A stretch of 64,000 nt of DNA from Eriocheir sinensis (GCF_024679095.1 NC_066522.1:13988753-14052752), one strand, 5' to 3'. Positions 25,408 through 37,260 are shown, counted from the first letter of the stretch. Numbers and translations: made by a program. The notes: generated by a model from the sequence alone, not told the origin.

Positions 25408-25745
25408 GCAGTCTATTTATTGCTACCTGACTCCAATAATTACATGAGTGATTTGTGAAGGCAATTTTTATACCCGCAAGAGCTAACAAACCGACTTCAG
25501 CAACATTTTTATTACTACGCGACTCTCTAACCCACCTTCGTTATTTGTGAAGGCTGGTACAGTACACGTATGGGCTATGGAAACGACATTAGCAACGTTT
25601 TTATTGCTACCTGACTCCAATAATTACATGCGTGATTTGTGAAGGCAGTGCACATAAAAACAACAGACAAAACAGCTTCAGCGACGGTTTAAGCACTGCG
25701 TGACTTCCTTATCGCTTGACATGTACTAGCAAAGGCAAGCGACGG
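25408..25745. repeat. ~90-bp degenerate tandem repeat, 4 units
   Basis: Units start near 25408, 25500, 25592 and 25681 (periods 92, 92 and 89). Units 1 and 3 are closest, sharing TTTATTGCTACCTGACTCCA, ATAATTACATG and GTGATTTGTGAAGGCA. Units 2 and 4 are strongly diverged. Confidence 0.85.
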
Positions 25746-25951
25746 TGAAATATCGAGCCATGCGTCACAGTTAAATACAGCCTGCATGAACCTCCGGGCG
25801 GGCAACACGTTCGCGCTCTTTATTGATTGCGCGCGTGCAGAAAAGTCGGAAATATATTACAGACGTGTTTACAGGTGTATGAGTCTCCGAGGGCTGCGAG
25901 AGGGCGAGGGCGAGCGACAGAGGAGCACCCGGGGAAATGCTGAGCCGTGTG

Positions 25952-25955
<4 letters not shown>

Positions 25956-26001
<46 letters not shown>

Positions 26002-26017
26002 GGAGGGGGGGGGGGGC
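25956..26017. repeat. (TG)n followed by G-rich run
   Basis: TG array 25956-25995 then GTGGGGGAGGGGGGGGGGGG. Confidence 0.95.
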
Positions 26018-26027
26018 GAAGATAGCA

Positions 26028-26245
26028 TTACCAGATTGTTTTACTTCAGAACATTGGATTTATCGGTTCCAGACTCAAACCCGTCGTACCCGCGCAAATA
26101 ACGATATTCCGTTTAAGTTATTGTTAAAACCGTTAATTATTGATGTCTTTTTCTGCAATAGTTATGGGTCAGAAACCGGAAAAGTCAATGTGCAATACGA
26201 TAATCTAGGAAAAGGTGGAGAGAAAGATGGATAGTCAGATAGATA
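26028..26245 (+). mobile_element. Dispersed repeat family C, copy 1
   Basis: Aligns in order with 43111-43331 at roughly 60-65 percent by eye. Shared landmarks: TTRCCARATT at the start, a central CTCAAAC-C-GTCGTACC, ACAAATAACG-type word, TTATTGATGT, AGTTATNGGTCAGAAACC and an AAAAGGT-AG stretch. No coding capacity and no clear terminal repeats; class unknown. It abuts the G-rich run on its left and GATA repeats on its right. Confidence 0.65.
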
Positions 26246-26380
26246 GAAAGATAGGTAGATAGATAGGAGCAGCGAGTAGCGGGCTTTTTTATTTTTTCCT
26301 TTTTTGTGTGCCCTTTTGCTGTCTCCTTTGTTGTAAAAAAAAAAAGATAGATAGACGCACAAACAAATACATACAGACAC
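26228..26380. repeat. GATA repeats and T-rich/poly(A) retroposon-like tail
   Basis: Degenerate GATA/TAGA units flank a segment (26281-26345) of the form TTTTT...GTGTGCCCTTTTGCTGTCTCCTTTGTTGT followed by 12 A. The sequence before the A-run looks like a retroposon 3' end; I recall similar tails in decapod sequences but cannot confirm. Confidence 0.5.
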
Positions 26381-27261
26381 ACAAAGGGCCATGCATACTA
26401 GTCTGGGCGATGAAGATGAAGACGAAGACAACTAATTAGAAGGTGGTTATGATCTACACCCTCAAAGACGACAGGTAATTCACAGGTATTTCAGCGATGC
26501 ATGACGGCACTAGCGGACACTCATGACACCTGGGGCGGAACAAAGGTGAAAGCCCGTCAGGAAAAGGTGGAATTTCATACGATAAACAACAGCCGTGACT
26601 GACGTTCCCAGACTTTCCGACCTTGGAATTCTTCACTACCCCTTTTTTTTTCTAACATCACAAGAGGCAGGAATTCGAAGGCAAAACAAAAATGAATAAA
26701 AAAAAAAAAATAGGCACTGCTAATGTAAAAAAAAATGATAGAAAAATGCAAGAAGGATAAGCAATTTAGGACTAGAGCATTATGTTAACTCTTTTTTTCT
26801 AGCATCAGTGGAAGTAGGAGCTCTGAGGATGAAGAAAAATAGATAATAAAACAAACTAGGCACCAGTAATATAAAAGAATGATAGAAAAAAAAGACGGCA
26901 GAAGGATAACCAATTCAGGACTTCAGCATGATGGAAAATGGACGAATAAAAAGGAAGATAACTGCAAAAAGAGGACAAGTTGTGAAAGCTAATTGAGTTC
27001 CTGTCTGCAACTCCTAGGCCAGCCTGTTCATCTCCGGCCCGTTCGCTCCGCCACTCTCCCGTCTCCACAGCCTCCTCAATACCTTCCTTCCTCTTCCCCT
27101 TCCTCCCTCATCCCTTGTAATGGCTTTCAGTTCAATACCAACCTCGATACAAGACGTCTAAGGAATCCAATCACTCGTTTCCCTAAAGTCGTCTGTAAGG
27201 AGTACGGGATCTTCCTTTTAACGGATCCTGGCCACTTCGACTAATGATGTTCTAGCTTAGG
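26381..27261. other. Unique AT-rich sequence
   Basis: A weak duplication is visible: GATAGAAAAA...AGAAGGATAA...CAATTNAGGACT...GCAT occurs near 26740-26790 and again near 26880-26930. No gene recognised. Confidence 0.45.
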
Positions 27262-27468
27262 GTCATATTCTTAAACCTTCAAGCACATACATTTATCAAG
27301 GATTTCGTAGGATTTGTGGACATTTCTATAGATAATCTTATGACCCTGGTGTTAGTTTGACAAGGTTTCTGCACCATGAACGTAAAGAACCACTCATGGG
27401 GACGTGTTTAATCCCTCTTTTGGCCTTTAGAAATGAGTGATGTAAGAGAAGGGAGCGTTTAAGAATAC
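27262..27468. mobile_element. MITE-like element, family A copy 2
   Basis: Left end CATATTCTTAAACCTTCAAG, right end GGGAGCGTTTAAGAATACC, the inverse. Internal order matches copies 1, 3 and 4: TTTCATAGGATTT-like, TTATGACCCTGGTGTTAGTT, CAAGGTTTCTGCACCATGAA, CACTCATGGG, GGCCTTTAGAAAT. Head-to-tail with copy 3. Confidence 0.8.
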
Positions 27469-27475
27469 CAACCTT

Positions 27476-27675
27476 AGTATCATATTCCTAAACATTTCGG
27501 CGCCCAAGCACACACATTTTAAGAGACTTTCATAGGAGTTTGGGGCATTTATAGAGGTAGTTTTATGACACTGGTGGTAATTTGATCCCTCTTCTGTGCC
27601 ATGAACCTAAAAACACACTCATTAGGACCCTACTGATCTCCTTTTCGGCCTTTGAAAGTAGTTGATGTAATAGGC
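27476..27675. mobile_element. MITE-like element, family A copy 3 (right end lost)
   Basis: Starts CATATTCCTAAACATTTCGG only 8 bp after copy 2. Shares CATAGGAGTTTG, TTTTATGACACTGGTGGTAA, TGTGCCATGAA, CACTCATTAGGACCC and GGCCTTTGAAA. The right terminal repeat is not recognisable. Confidence 0.75.
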
Positions 27676-27960
27676 ATAGGGCGCGGCAGTGGTTCATCCT
27701 GTTATCCCGGGACACACTTTATACGCTGGGGCTGTTGTACTGGCACGTATATCCCCTCATCCCGGATACGCCTTGAATATGCACATCACGAGGACAACAG
27801 ATTCACCCTTCTCTTGTCAACATTCCACTCGCATTACTGTCAGTTGCGAGCGTGACCAGACTCCCCTCGCTCATAAATCTGGGCAATAGACACCTCACAT
27901 GATTAACAAGCTCACAGGGACATCCAAACAGCACACAGTACCTACATACATCTTCATAAA
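27676..27960. other. Unique sequence between MITE pair and tandem array
   Basis: No repeat or gene recognised; TTCATAAAACTTCACATC leads directly into the array. Confidence 0.45.
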
Positions 27961-29002
27961 ACTTCACATCCCGTCGTCGTACTCTCCCCACAACACCATA
28001 CACCATGAAAGACTCCCTCGCCTCCCTCCATGAGTTTTCCTTCAGCTTTCCTTAGTATACAACAACAATCGGTCCGGAGCTCATACCATAAGCAACAATC
28101 GCCCTACACTTCACATCCCCTCGTCATACTCTCCCCACAACACCATACAGGCATACACCATGAAAAAAGACCTCGCCTCCCTCCATGAGTTTTCTTCGGT
28201 TTTCCTTAGCATGTAACAACAATCGCTACGGAGTTCATACCATTAGTAACAATCGCCCTACACTTCACATCCCCTCGTCATACTCTCCCCACAACACCAT
28301 ACAGGCATACACCATGAAAAAAGACCTCGCCTCCCTCCATGAGTTTTCTTCGGTTTTCCTTAGCATGTAACAACAATCGCTACGGAGTTCATACCGTTAG
28401 CAACAATCGCCCTACACTTCACATTCCCTCGTCATACTCTCCCCACAACACCATACACAATGAAAAAAGACCTCGCCTCCCTCCATGAGTTTTCTTCGGT
28501 TTTCCTTAGCATGTAACAACAATCGCTACGGAGTTCATACCATTAGCAACAATCGCCCTACACTTCACATCCCCTCGTCATACTCTCCCCACAACACCAT
28601 ACACCATGAAAAAAGACCTCGCCTCCCTCCATGAGTTTTCTTCGGTTTTCCTCAGCATGTAACAACAATCGCTACGGAGTTCATACCATTAGCAACAATC
28701 GCCCTACACTTCACATCCCCTCGTCATACTCTCACCACAACACAAAAGGCAATGAAAAGCCGCCTCCCTCCCTCCATAAGCTTTCCTTTTCTGGCTTTTC
28801 TTAGCATGTAACAACAATCGCTACGGAGTTTATACCATTAACAACAACGGCCCAACACTTCACATCACCTCATCATATTCAGTCCGGAACACCACAAACC
28901 ACGAGAAGTCGCCTCCCTCCATAAGCTTTCCTTCTTTGGCTTTTCTTAGCATGTAACAACAATCGCTCCGGAGTTCATACAATCAACAACAATCGCCCTA
29001 CA
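27961..29002. repeat. 146-154-bp tandem array, 7 units
   Basis: Units begin at ACTTCACATC: 27961, 28108, 28262, 28416, 28562, 28708 and 28857. Lengths 147, 154, 154, 146, 146, 149 and 146. Each holds CTCCCCACAACACCATACA, CCTCGCCTCCCTCCATGAG, TTTTCCTTAGCATGTAACAA and GAGTTCATACCATTAGCAAC-type words. Units 2 and 3 carry an extra AGGCATAC octamer that duplicates a neighbouring CATAC word. The central units are nearly identical, and the first and last two are diverged, as expected for homogenisation by unequal exchange. Period is mostly not a multiple of three, arguing against coding. Confidence 0.97.
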
Positions 29003-29601
29003 AAGAGCCACGCTTGCCGCCGCCCCGCACACGCCCCATGAACATGCCATGCCAATACGACACCAATCTACACTAAAAGGCTTTTCTTCTCAACTCTCCT
29101 TATTTTTTCGTACAAAATCTGTGCGGCTTTGGTGCGCGTTACGATTACTGGGGGGGTGGTAACAAAGGCAATTCATCAGTCTTCTACACTACCCCAACAA
29201 GGCTTCATTTGCCGGAGGAGCTGAAGAGAAGCTGCACATCATAAAACAATAAGTTGCTTTTCTATTTAGACAGCCTAGAATTTCCTGTGATGCCTTACGA
29301 ACATGATTGCTTGAGTACAACGCTGGAGAACATCACACAACTTCGCACACAGCCTTCCTCTTCCTATTGTCTCCTCATCCTGTACCCAATACCCGCTGAT
29401 CTGCTATTATAAACTATGACACTTTTTTCCCCTTTGCTTAGTGAACTGAAAACCTAGTCGTAAGTGATCCATTTTCCCCTTGCGTTTGGATATTTCGTAG
29501 ATAAATTATTCGTATTGTCTTTGAATGCAATATATTACACATGTGAATATTCCTCCCATAGACAATACGGATATGTTCTTGAGAAATATATTTAAATGCA
29601 A

Positions 29602-29604
<3 letters not shown>
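29003..29604. other. Unique sequence, no gene recognised
   Basis: Short GC-rich patch at 29010-29050, otherwise AT-rich. Confidence 0.45.
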
Positions 29605-29665
<61 letters not shown>

Positions 29666-29670
29666 GTGTG
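29605..29670. repeat. (TG)33 microsatellite
   Basis: TG array with a single CG interruption near its 3' end. Confidence 0.97.
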
Positions 29671-31039
29671 TTGGAATGTAGACACAAAAAACAAAAGGAA
29701 AAAGGTGAAAAATAATAATGAGAAATGAGAATATTGGCATTTTGAACAACGTCGACAAGCGTGCGGACATTCCATCAATCATTGCGAGACGGACGACACG
29801 AGCCTGTGAGGTGGGGGGGAGGAGGGAGGGGGGGAGGCGTGTTCCTGATATGCTGGACCCCTTCCTCCTCGCCTTCATGATTCACGTCAATTCGGAAAGC
29901 ACAGAATGTTCCCTGCATTTCTCACGCCGGGACACATGGCCGTAGTCACCCGATTTCCGCCCTCCCGTCCACGCACAAAGGTTTCCAATATCAAGCACAG
30001 CCTTTCCCCCTAAGCCCCCGTGTACTTATCTTTGGCTTCACGTCCCCGCGCGAAGGTATCACTGTCAGGCAGAATACCATTTCCTCTCAAGCTGTGGTGA
30101 ACTTGGCAGCAGCGCGACGCTCCAATGGCCAGCGTCCGGGGCGCCGCCGCGAGCCAAGAGAGAGATTGAGACGCAGGCTTTGGAGAGTCAACAACTTTGT
30201 GGTATATTCCTTTTCGTTCGTTTTGTGTTTCTCAACGTGCTTGTAGGTGATTAAATATATTCTGTATATTCATGTCAACGTAAATATGACTGCTTTTGCA
30301 ATACATACTTTATAGAACTGGTGATTAATACACGATATTGTTCGAGAGGTGAAGGAACTCTGAAGCAACATAAATCGGAAAAAGTCGATCTATATTTTTT
30401 TCAGTTTATTATTCCGTAATTACAACGTTTCACTGATCGTCCTATTTAGCTGATCCTTAACTGCATGGCTTTAAAATAAAAGTTTTCTTTTTTATCTATG
30501 AAATACCTTTTTAATTTTGTTGCAATGATAATTGTAGCCAAGAACAATCAAGTTCTCAATTTTCACAAGAAGCAGTGTAGTCGCGGAGCCTTCGAAATGG
30601 GCTCTGCTCTGAGAAAAATGCCGGCCATTTCTTTCTGCGGACAGACCACGGCGGACGCGCCAACAAAACGCTATCTGTTACGGCAGCATTCCGTATTCTT
30701 AGCGGCAGCCTGGCCGGGAGGCGGCTGTTTCCAGTCAGCCGGTGGCCAAGCGTCGGCACGGCAGGGGCGGGGGGAGACCTCACGCCGGGAGAAACGGTCG
30801 CAATAAATATGAACAAGTAACCCGCATACGCTCCGGTTGGTCGGAGCTGCAACTCTGGAAAGGAACAGAATTTTAAAAGGTTCTGGCAGGCCCTGTCTCA
30901 GGCCGGCGACGGAATAATGCCGCCGCGAGGGCCGACAATGGAACACGCCGAGAGCAGCTTAATGGCGACTGACGGCGGTGGGTGGAGGCACTTTTTATTC
31001 ACAGCCTTACACTCCACTGGGAAACCCCCCATTATAGCC

Positions 31040-31041
<2 letters not shown>
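29671..31041. other. Unique sequence with GC-rich island at 30580-31010
   Basis: AT-rich 30190-30540, then about 430 bp rich in GC and CpG with embedded AT motifs (CAATAAATATGAACAAG, GGAATAATGCCGCCGC, CTTTTTATTCACAGCC). Frames on both strands are open across it but without a recognised product. Candidate exon or conserved non-coding element; undecided. Confidence 0.35.
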
Positions 31042-31105
<64 letters not shown>

Positions 31106-31135
31106 TGAATTGAGAGAGAGAGAGAGAGAGAGAGA
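31042..31135. repeat. (CT)30 - loop - (GA)12 inverted microsatellite
   Basis: (CT)n at 31042-31101 and (GA)n at 31112-31135 separated by only about 10 bp (TTTATGAAT). CT and GA arms are perfectly complementary, so a hairpin of about 24 bp with a long unpaired CT overhang is possible. Confidence 0.97.
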
Positions 31136-31461
31136 TTTTCTAACACATGCTCGCCAGACCAAACATACTCGCCTACCAACTGTTTTTTTTCGATATAAAC
31201 ACTATCTTTTACACATTCATATAGAGCGAGAGCGTATAAAATAACTAAATAACAGGCCAGAGTAAAAACAAAAAGCATAAGACAACAATCCACAAACAAA
31301 TGCTCCTCGCTAGCTCCCAACATTACCCCTTACTCGAGCCCAGAGATGGCCGCCCCCGCGCTATTTGGTTCATTGAATAACAAGAAGCTCTTTCCCTAAA
31401 CATTACCCGCTGTTTAGAGTATAAAAAGTTTGTCACGACAAACACATGCAAATAAACTCAC

Positions 31462-31462
<1 letters not shown>

Positions 31463-31534
<72 letters not shown>
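31463..31534. repeat. (AC)36 microsatellite
   Basis: Perfect AC array of about 72 bp. Confidence 0.98.
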
Positions 31535-31535
<1 letters not shown>

Positions 31536-34500
31536 ATCATTGTAGGAATATGAAGGTACACTGCCATGCCAAAGTGTGATGAAGCTAATAGTTCTTGATT
31601 TTTGTGTCATCATCTACGACGACAATTCTTCACGCGGGACACTTGTCTGCTGAAAGCGGTCCACCTCTTCACTCCAACTTTGCTTCTCTGTGAGCCGTCC
31701 AGAGCACAGCGACGGTTCACGGAGAGTAACTCGACCTCCCTTCTCGTAAAACTCGTATCTTTTTCTCGCATGTTTTCCCGCTTCTCCCTCTAAAGAATTT
31801 TTATTGAAAACTTCTCTTCGGAACTCAGCACTCTGTTATTGAACAGTTCTGCACAAACTTCCCTTCGCAGCTAGGGTTTCTTTCAAAAATACGTTACTGA
31901 ACTTAAATCTTTCCAGCTGGAGTATTTATGGTGTGGTCCTGATGCAGTATCTTGTACTATTTCTCAAAAATTGTGATCTATACACCCATTTACTCTCACA
32001 GCCATTGTTCACATTTCTACCTGGTGTGGCAATATTTGCAAAAATAAGTAAACTCGGATGTACTGCCAATCTTCCCAAGAACTGAACAATGATGTCTTGA
32101 TACTCTTCCGCAGTACACAGACATTATTCTTAGTGAAGTGGCCTATGCCTTTTTTCATAATTCTCCGGATGTCCTCTTCCAGGCTGCAGGATTGAATAAA
32201 CTTTTTTTGTTGAAAGTTTGCTTTCCTAAGATAAGTCTGAAAGAAAACTACGGTGCTCTCAACCAATCATTGATTTTTCTAAGGTCTGTTTTCTTAGCTA
32301 AAATATAAACCTGCCCTGGGGCTCTTCCAGCACATGATCCTTGAGCCTGAAGACGTATCCATTTGCTACCTTCCGTAGGTGTTGCTTTTTTGTCCTCGTT
32401 TTGCTGACCCTCCAATAGGGATGTGTAAGGAGAGCTGAGAAAGTTGGGTGGTGTTGAAAATCTGGACATGGAGAAGATGGACTTTGCGGCAATAAGACAC
32501 GCTGACTACATAGCTGCTGGGATCTCTTTGAACTTCCCACAGCAAGAAGCCACACCTCACGGACTGATTACTGATTACACTTTTCCAGGCCTTAGCTGGA
32601 ATGAATCATTCCTAGTAGTGCTACACTACCATTAGCCTGTTCCTGTGTATTCCAACTGATACAGAAATTATATTTTCTTTAGAGCAATCAAAGGAAAAGT
32701 CATTTTGAGGCAAATTCTGTAAGATTATCATATTATCAACAAAAGGTGTTTGTCTGGTTTATTCAACCTTGTCTCGCCTAAACACACAAAAAAACATTCA
32801 CCAAGAATGGCTCCAAGAGGCGCGTCCTTGTCCTCCCTAACTATTTGGTTGAGCATGGACGGCGCTGTATATTTAACTTAAAAAGATATATAAAAAAAAA
32901 AAAAACATATGCTGTTCTTTCGTCACAACAGTTCTTGAATCCTTGTCGTGTGAGGTAACACGTTTTACTAATACAATCGATGGCTAGTTAAAATTTCCCC
33001 CGCTCAAAACAGTTTCTTTTAACATTTTCCCTTTCAAATTTTGACCAAGCAGTGAACGCCTCGCTATCCTTAGACGGTTGTCGTGCGGTGATGAACCATC
33101 CAGGGGTGGCCGCGATGAGATCGGCCTTTTGACGGCCTTGCTTCCATCTTTATAAGTATGGCCATTTTTGTCGAGAAAATAACGAAATAAACTTTTCCTA
33201 CTAACTTGCCACGCACATTTTTTCTTATATAATATTTAGTTGCTTCCCTCCATAACCGAAACTTTTATCCAAACCAACAGATAAAAGAAGAAAAAATCCT
33301 CCATCTACTCTCGCCCAGAGCGTCTCGGATGTAGTTAAGTATTCCAACTCTTGCGCGGAAGTTTTCGTGGCTCATGCTAATCGTCTCCTTGGTTATGTAT
33401 GAAGCGCCTTACCGATGTGTGGGCTGCCACCACGCGCCGAACACTGTGTGAAATATTACTGAACACATCTGATGCAGTTCTCCTGTCACGATGTCCCGCT
33501 GATTTCTTGGGTAACATCCGTAACTGAGCTCTATTTTCACCGCTTCCCTTTACTATTAGAATGCAATGTTTGAAAAAATAATGTGTGTATGTAATTTTCT
33601 CTCCAACATAAATGTCAACCCTGAACCAGACTTGCAAAACCATTTCCTGTATATTTTATTAGTTATAAGTGGGCAGCAAATAATTCAGTCCCATATTTTG
33701 AAAATTTGATTCTCAAATTGTGTTGAGACTCTAATATCATGCAATGCATAAAATATGTTTGTCCTTATCTGTCAGTCTATATCGATGTAACGAAGTCATA
33801 GTTCCCAGCCAAAGACAGCTGTACGTGTGGGTTGACAGATCCGAACATCAGCAAATTTGGGAAGTGAAAGTCGCCGCTTGGGTAACCGCAGGTTAATTAC
33901 ATTGATCCAATAAGCAAAATACTGACGGAAAGACTCTTTAGGGATCGACATCAAATGTACGAGGATCAGCGAGGCTTGGCTGAGCATGAAATCAGTGACC
34001 TCGGGGCTGCGCAGCGCAAAGCGCAATACAACGTCGCCGCTGGACACTCCCCGCCACGGCTCCCCGGCACCGAGGACGTCTGGAAACCCGAAGCATTGCT
34101 TTCCTAGAAGGCTGAATAAATCTCCGGCGTGGAAAGAACACCAACAAAAATACGAGAATCGATGAGCATCACGTCTCGACTTGATGTTATTGGAGGCAAA
34201 ACCCGAACACCCCTCCCTTCCTGCCCCCTCCCTCATTCATCTCTGAGCAGATCCACCACCCATCCTCCGACTTCACACACACCTCTCACATACCAGCCTC
34301 GATATTCATCCCTCCCTCCCCAGAGTCCGCATGACACACGGGCGGCGCGGTGACTAGGGGCGCTACTGGGGATGCTTTGACACCCATGATAAACAACCCC
34401 AGCTCGGCAGCTCGGCGCACACCAGGCTGGGGCGGCAAACCTGATACCTCAGTGGTGAAGTTATGAGCTTACCTGGTGATGCCTCGTGGGTGCACGTGGA

Positions 34501-34800
34501 GAGGGATCAGCCGCGCCAATTATCCTGTCCTGCCTCCGCCTCCCTCCCCGCTGCTTGCCGTCCCGCGCTGGATGGGAGGGAGACCTTGTTCATTACCACG
34601 AGGATGATATTACTGATGAGGAGGAGGAGACGCGATATGAGGAGGAACAGGAGGAAGGAGGAGGGTGAGGAAACTAATTATGGTAATACTGATGATAATA
34701 ATAATATCACTAAGGATTATAACAATGATAATATAAATACATCATATAGCATTGATTAGATACTGATAAAACATATAATAACATTAAACGTGATAATATT
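31535..34800. other. Long mostly unique segment, no gene recognised
   Basis: AT-rich except 33980-34130 and 34440-34600, which are GC-richer. Between 32009 and 32640 three minus-strand frames follow one another in different phases; this could be a decayed coding sequence, but no family is recognised. No RNA gene seen. Confidence 0.4.
33796..34236 (-). other. Unrecognised 146-codon open frame
   Basis: Normal-complexity predicted product with no low-complexity runs, a GC-rich 5' half and an AT-richer 3' half. No motif or domain recognised, no splice-site or promoter evidence could be established. Probably chance, listed for testing. Confidence 0.1.
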
Positions 34801-34874
<74 letters not shown>

Positions 34875-34980
34875 TAATAATAATAATAATACAACTACAA
34901 CAACAACTACTACTGGTGCTACTATACTACTGCTAAGACTACTACTACTACAACTACGACTACTATTAATACGACCAATA
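34801..34980. repeat. (AAT)n array with ACT/ACA-rich extension
   Basis: About 30 AAT units (34801-34890, one ATGAT interruption) continue into degenerate ACA/ACT trinucleotides. Poly-Leu frame on the minus strand is an artefact. Confidence 0.95.
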
Positions 34981-35485
34981 CTAAACACTAAAAACAACAA
35001 TCCTAACATCAACTAAAAGCTTACAACAATAGCGATAAAATAAAATCCTGAAAAAAATATTTGTATCATTAAGTACACCAGAGACAATGTACTGGACGCA
35101 GGAACTAGCCATATTGTAGAAAGCTCAGCACTTGAACCGCTACTCTACATGTGTGACTGTTTGGGAGTTCGCTAAAGCCGATCAACACTACTACACAAAG
35201 GATGATTCGGAACGAGATTAAGTGACAGATAGAAAGAGATAGATAGATAAGTAGATAGATAAAGAGAGTGAGAGAGTGTACCTGTGTTTGTGTATGTGCT
35301 TTCGTGTACCTGTGTGTCTGTGTCTGTCTCTTTCCGTGTGTTGATTAAAAGATGGCTCAGGATAGTGCTAGGAGTCAGACCTTAAGGAAAACGCAGCCTC
35401 GAGTGTGAAAAATGCACGACGAACATGGGCACAGAGGACACCATGCACCTGACGCACCCCCATCCCCATCCCCGCCCCCATACTG

Positions 35486-35487
<2 letters not shown>
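34981..35487. other. Unique sequence, no gene seen
   Basis: Degenerate GATA words at 35225-35270, TGTGTCTG words 35280-35340. Nothing else recognised. Confidence 0.45.

Positions 35488-35575
<88 letters not shown>
35488..35575. repeat. (CT)44 microsatellite
   Basis: Perfect CT array of about 88 bp, first of three long CT arrays within 730 bp. Confidence 0.98.
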
Positions 35576-35579
<4 letters not shown>

Positions 35580-35669
35580 CTTATCGTATTTCCTCTACTT
35601 CCTCTTCCTCTTTCGTCATCAGCATTTCTTTACCACATCTTTTTTCATATATCTTACGTCTTTCTCTTA

Positions 35670-35672
<3 letters not shown>

Positions 35673-35763
<91 letters not shown>
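35673..35763. repeat. (CT)45 microsatellite
   Basis: Perfect CT array of about 91 bp. Confidence 0.98.
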
Positions 35764-35766
<3 letters not shown>

Positions 35767-36093
35767 CCTCTCCCTTATTCTTCTGCCTCAACCTTTATCT
35801 CATTCCCTCTTCATCAGTCTACATTAAGTCAATCATTTTGTTCTCTTTTTGTTTAATATTACTTTTTTTTTGCCCTTTTCCTTCCTCTTCCCTTTCTCCT
35901 TCTCCATCTCCTTCCTTAATTATCTTTTGTTTCATCGGTTCTTCGTTTTTCGTTAACTGGTTTTCGTATAAATTTGTCTTCGTCCTCGTTTCTTTTTACG
36001 TCTTTCGTTATCTGGTCTTCGTACAAATTTGTCTTTGCTCAAATTTTTTACGCTATTTGTCCTTGTTCTCTTTTCACTTTTTTCTCTTTCATC

Positions 36094-36222
<129 letters not shown>

Positions 36223-36340
36223 TTCTTTCTTCCGCTCAATGGTCCTCATTTTCTCCGTCCATTTTCTGTTCCATTAATTTTCGGCTCCTTCTTCCCTGGA
36301 CGTAATTTTCCATTTATTCTTCAAATCATACTTTCTCTTT

Positions 36341-36935
36341 CTTTTTAACTACCAACCTTTCCTTCCCTGTTCATCATTTCTCCTTCCTCGTCTTTCATTT
36401 GCAACGCGTGTTCTTCTTCTTCATTCTTTTCTTGATTCATGTGCTATATTTCTCCAAGTTAAATATATCTCGTTTTCTTTTTCCTCCCTTTTTTTTCAAC
36501 CACTAACCTTTCCATTCTTCTTCATCATCTCTCCTTCCTCGTCATTCATTTGTAACGTGTGTTCTTCTATCTTCATTTTTCTCTTGATTCGCTGACTCTA
36601 AATTTCTCCTGTCCAAATATATCTCTATCCTTTCTCTTTCCTACTTTTTTTTTTATCACCAGGAACCTTTCTATTCATATTCATCCTTACTCCTTCTTTG
36701 TCTTTCTTATATAACGTTTATTCTACCTCCTTCCCTTCTTGGTTCATTTAGTAAGTTTCTTTTAATTAATCACTACTTTCCTTTTTTTTTCAACTAACTT
36801 TTCTCTCTCTCGGTTCAGCCTCACTTCCTCCACGCCTTTTAGTTGTAACGTCTCCTCTTGCTTTTCTATCTTTCCTTCTTTTTCCTTTTTCACTTTGCTT
36901 CTAACTCCTCCTCCTACTCCTCCTCCTTCTCCTTC
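36341..36935. repeat. Pyrimidine-rich tandem repeat, ~136-158 bp, 4 units
   Basis: Landmark ACCAACCTTTCC and variants starts at 36347, 36497, 36655 and 36791. Shared order inside units: TTCATCATTTCTCCTTCCTCG, CATTTGTAACG, GTTCTTCT, TTGATTC and AAATATATCTC. Units 1 and 2 are closest. The array is embedded in a polypyrimidine block spanning 35488 to about 37260. Confidence 0.85.
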
Positions 36936-37260
36936 TCCTCTCCACCTTTTCCAGCACTCCTCGTTCCTTGCCCCAGTTTGAGTTTTTTTCCTTATGAGCC
37001 CAATTATCCTCTCCAGTTCTTCCTTCCATTTCCTCATGCTCTTTCCTCACTTCCTCCATCTCCTTCCCTCCTCCCCCCTTTCCCCCCGTGTCCTTCCTTT
37101 CCTTTGTGTTTCCTTTTTCTGCTCCTCTGCTTTCTCCAGTCTTCCAGTCATATCTCGTGGCGCTTCTCAAACCTGCTCTAAATGCCTCTGATCTCCCTCT
37201 ATTCTTCCTCCAATCCCTTTTATTGTCTTTTTTCACTCCTGTCATACGTCCCCTTGAAAC
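36936..37260. repeat. Polypyrimidine tail of the block
   Basis: C/T-rich without a clear period. Ser/Phe/Leu-rich plus frames and Lys/Glu/Arg-rich minus frames (36762-37037, 36901-37329) result from this composition. Confidence 0.6.
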
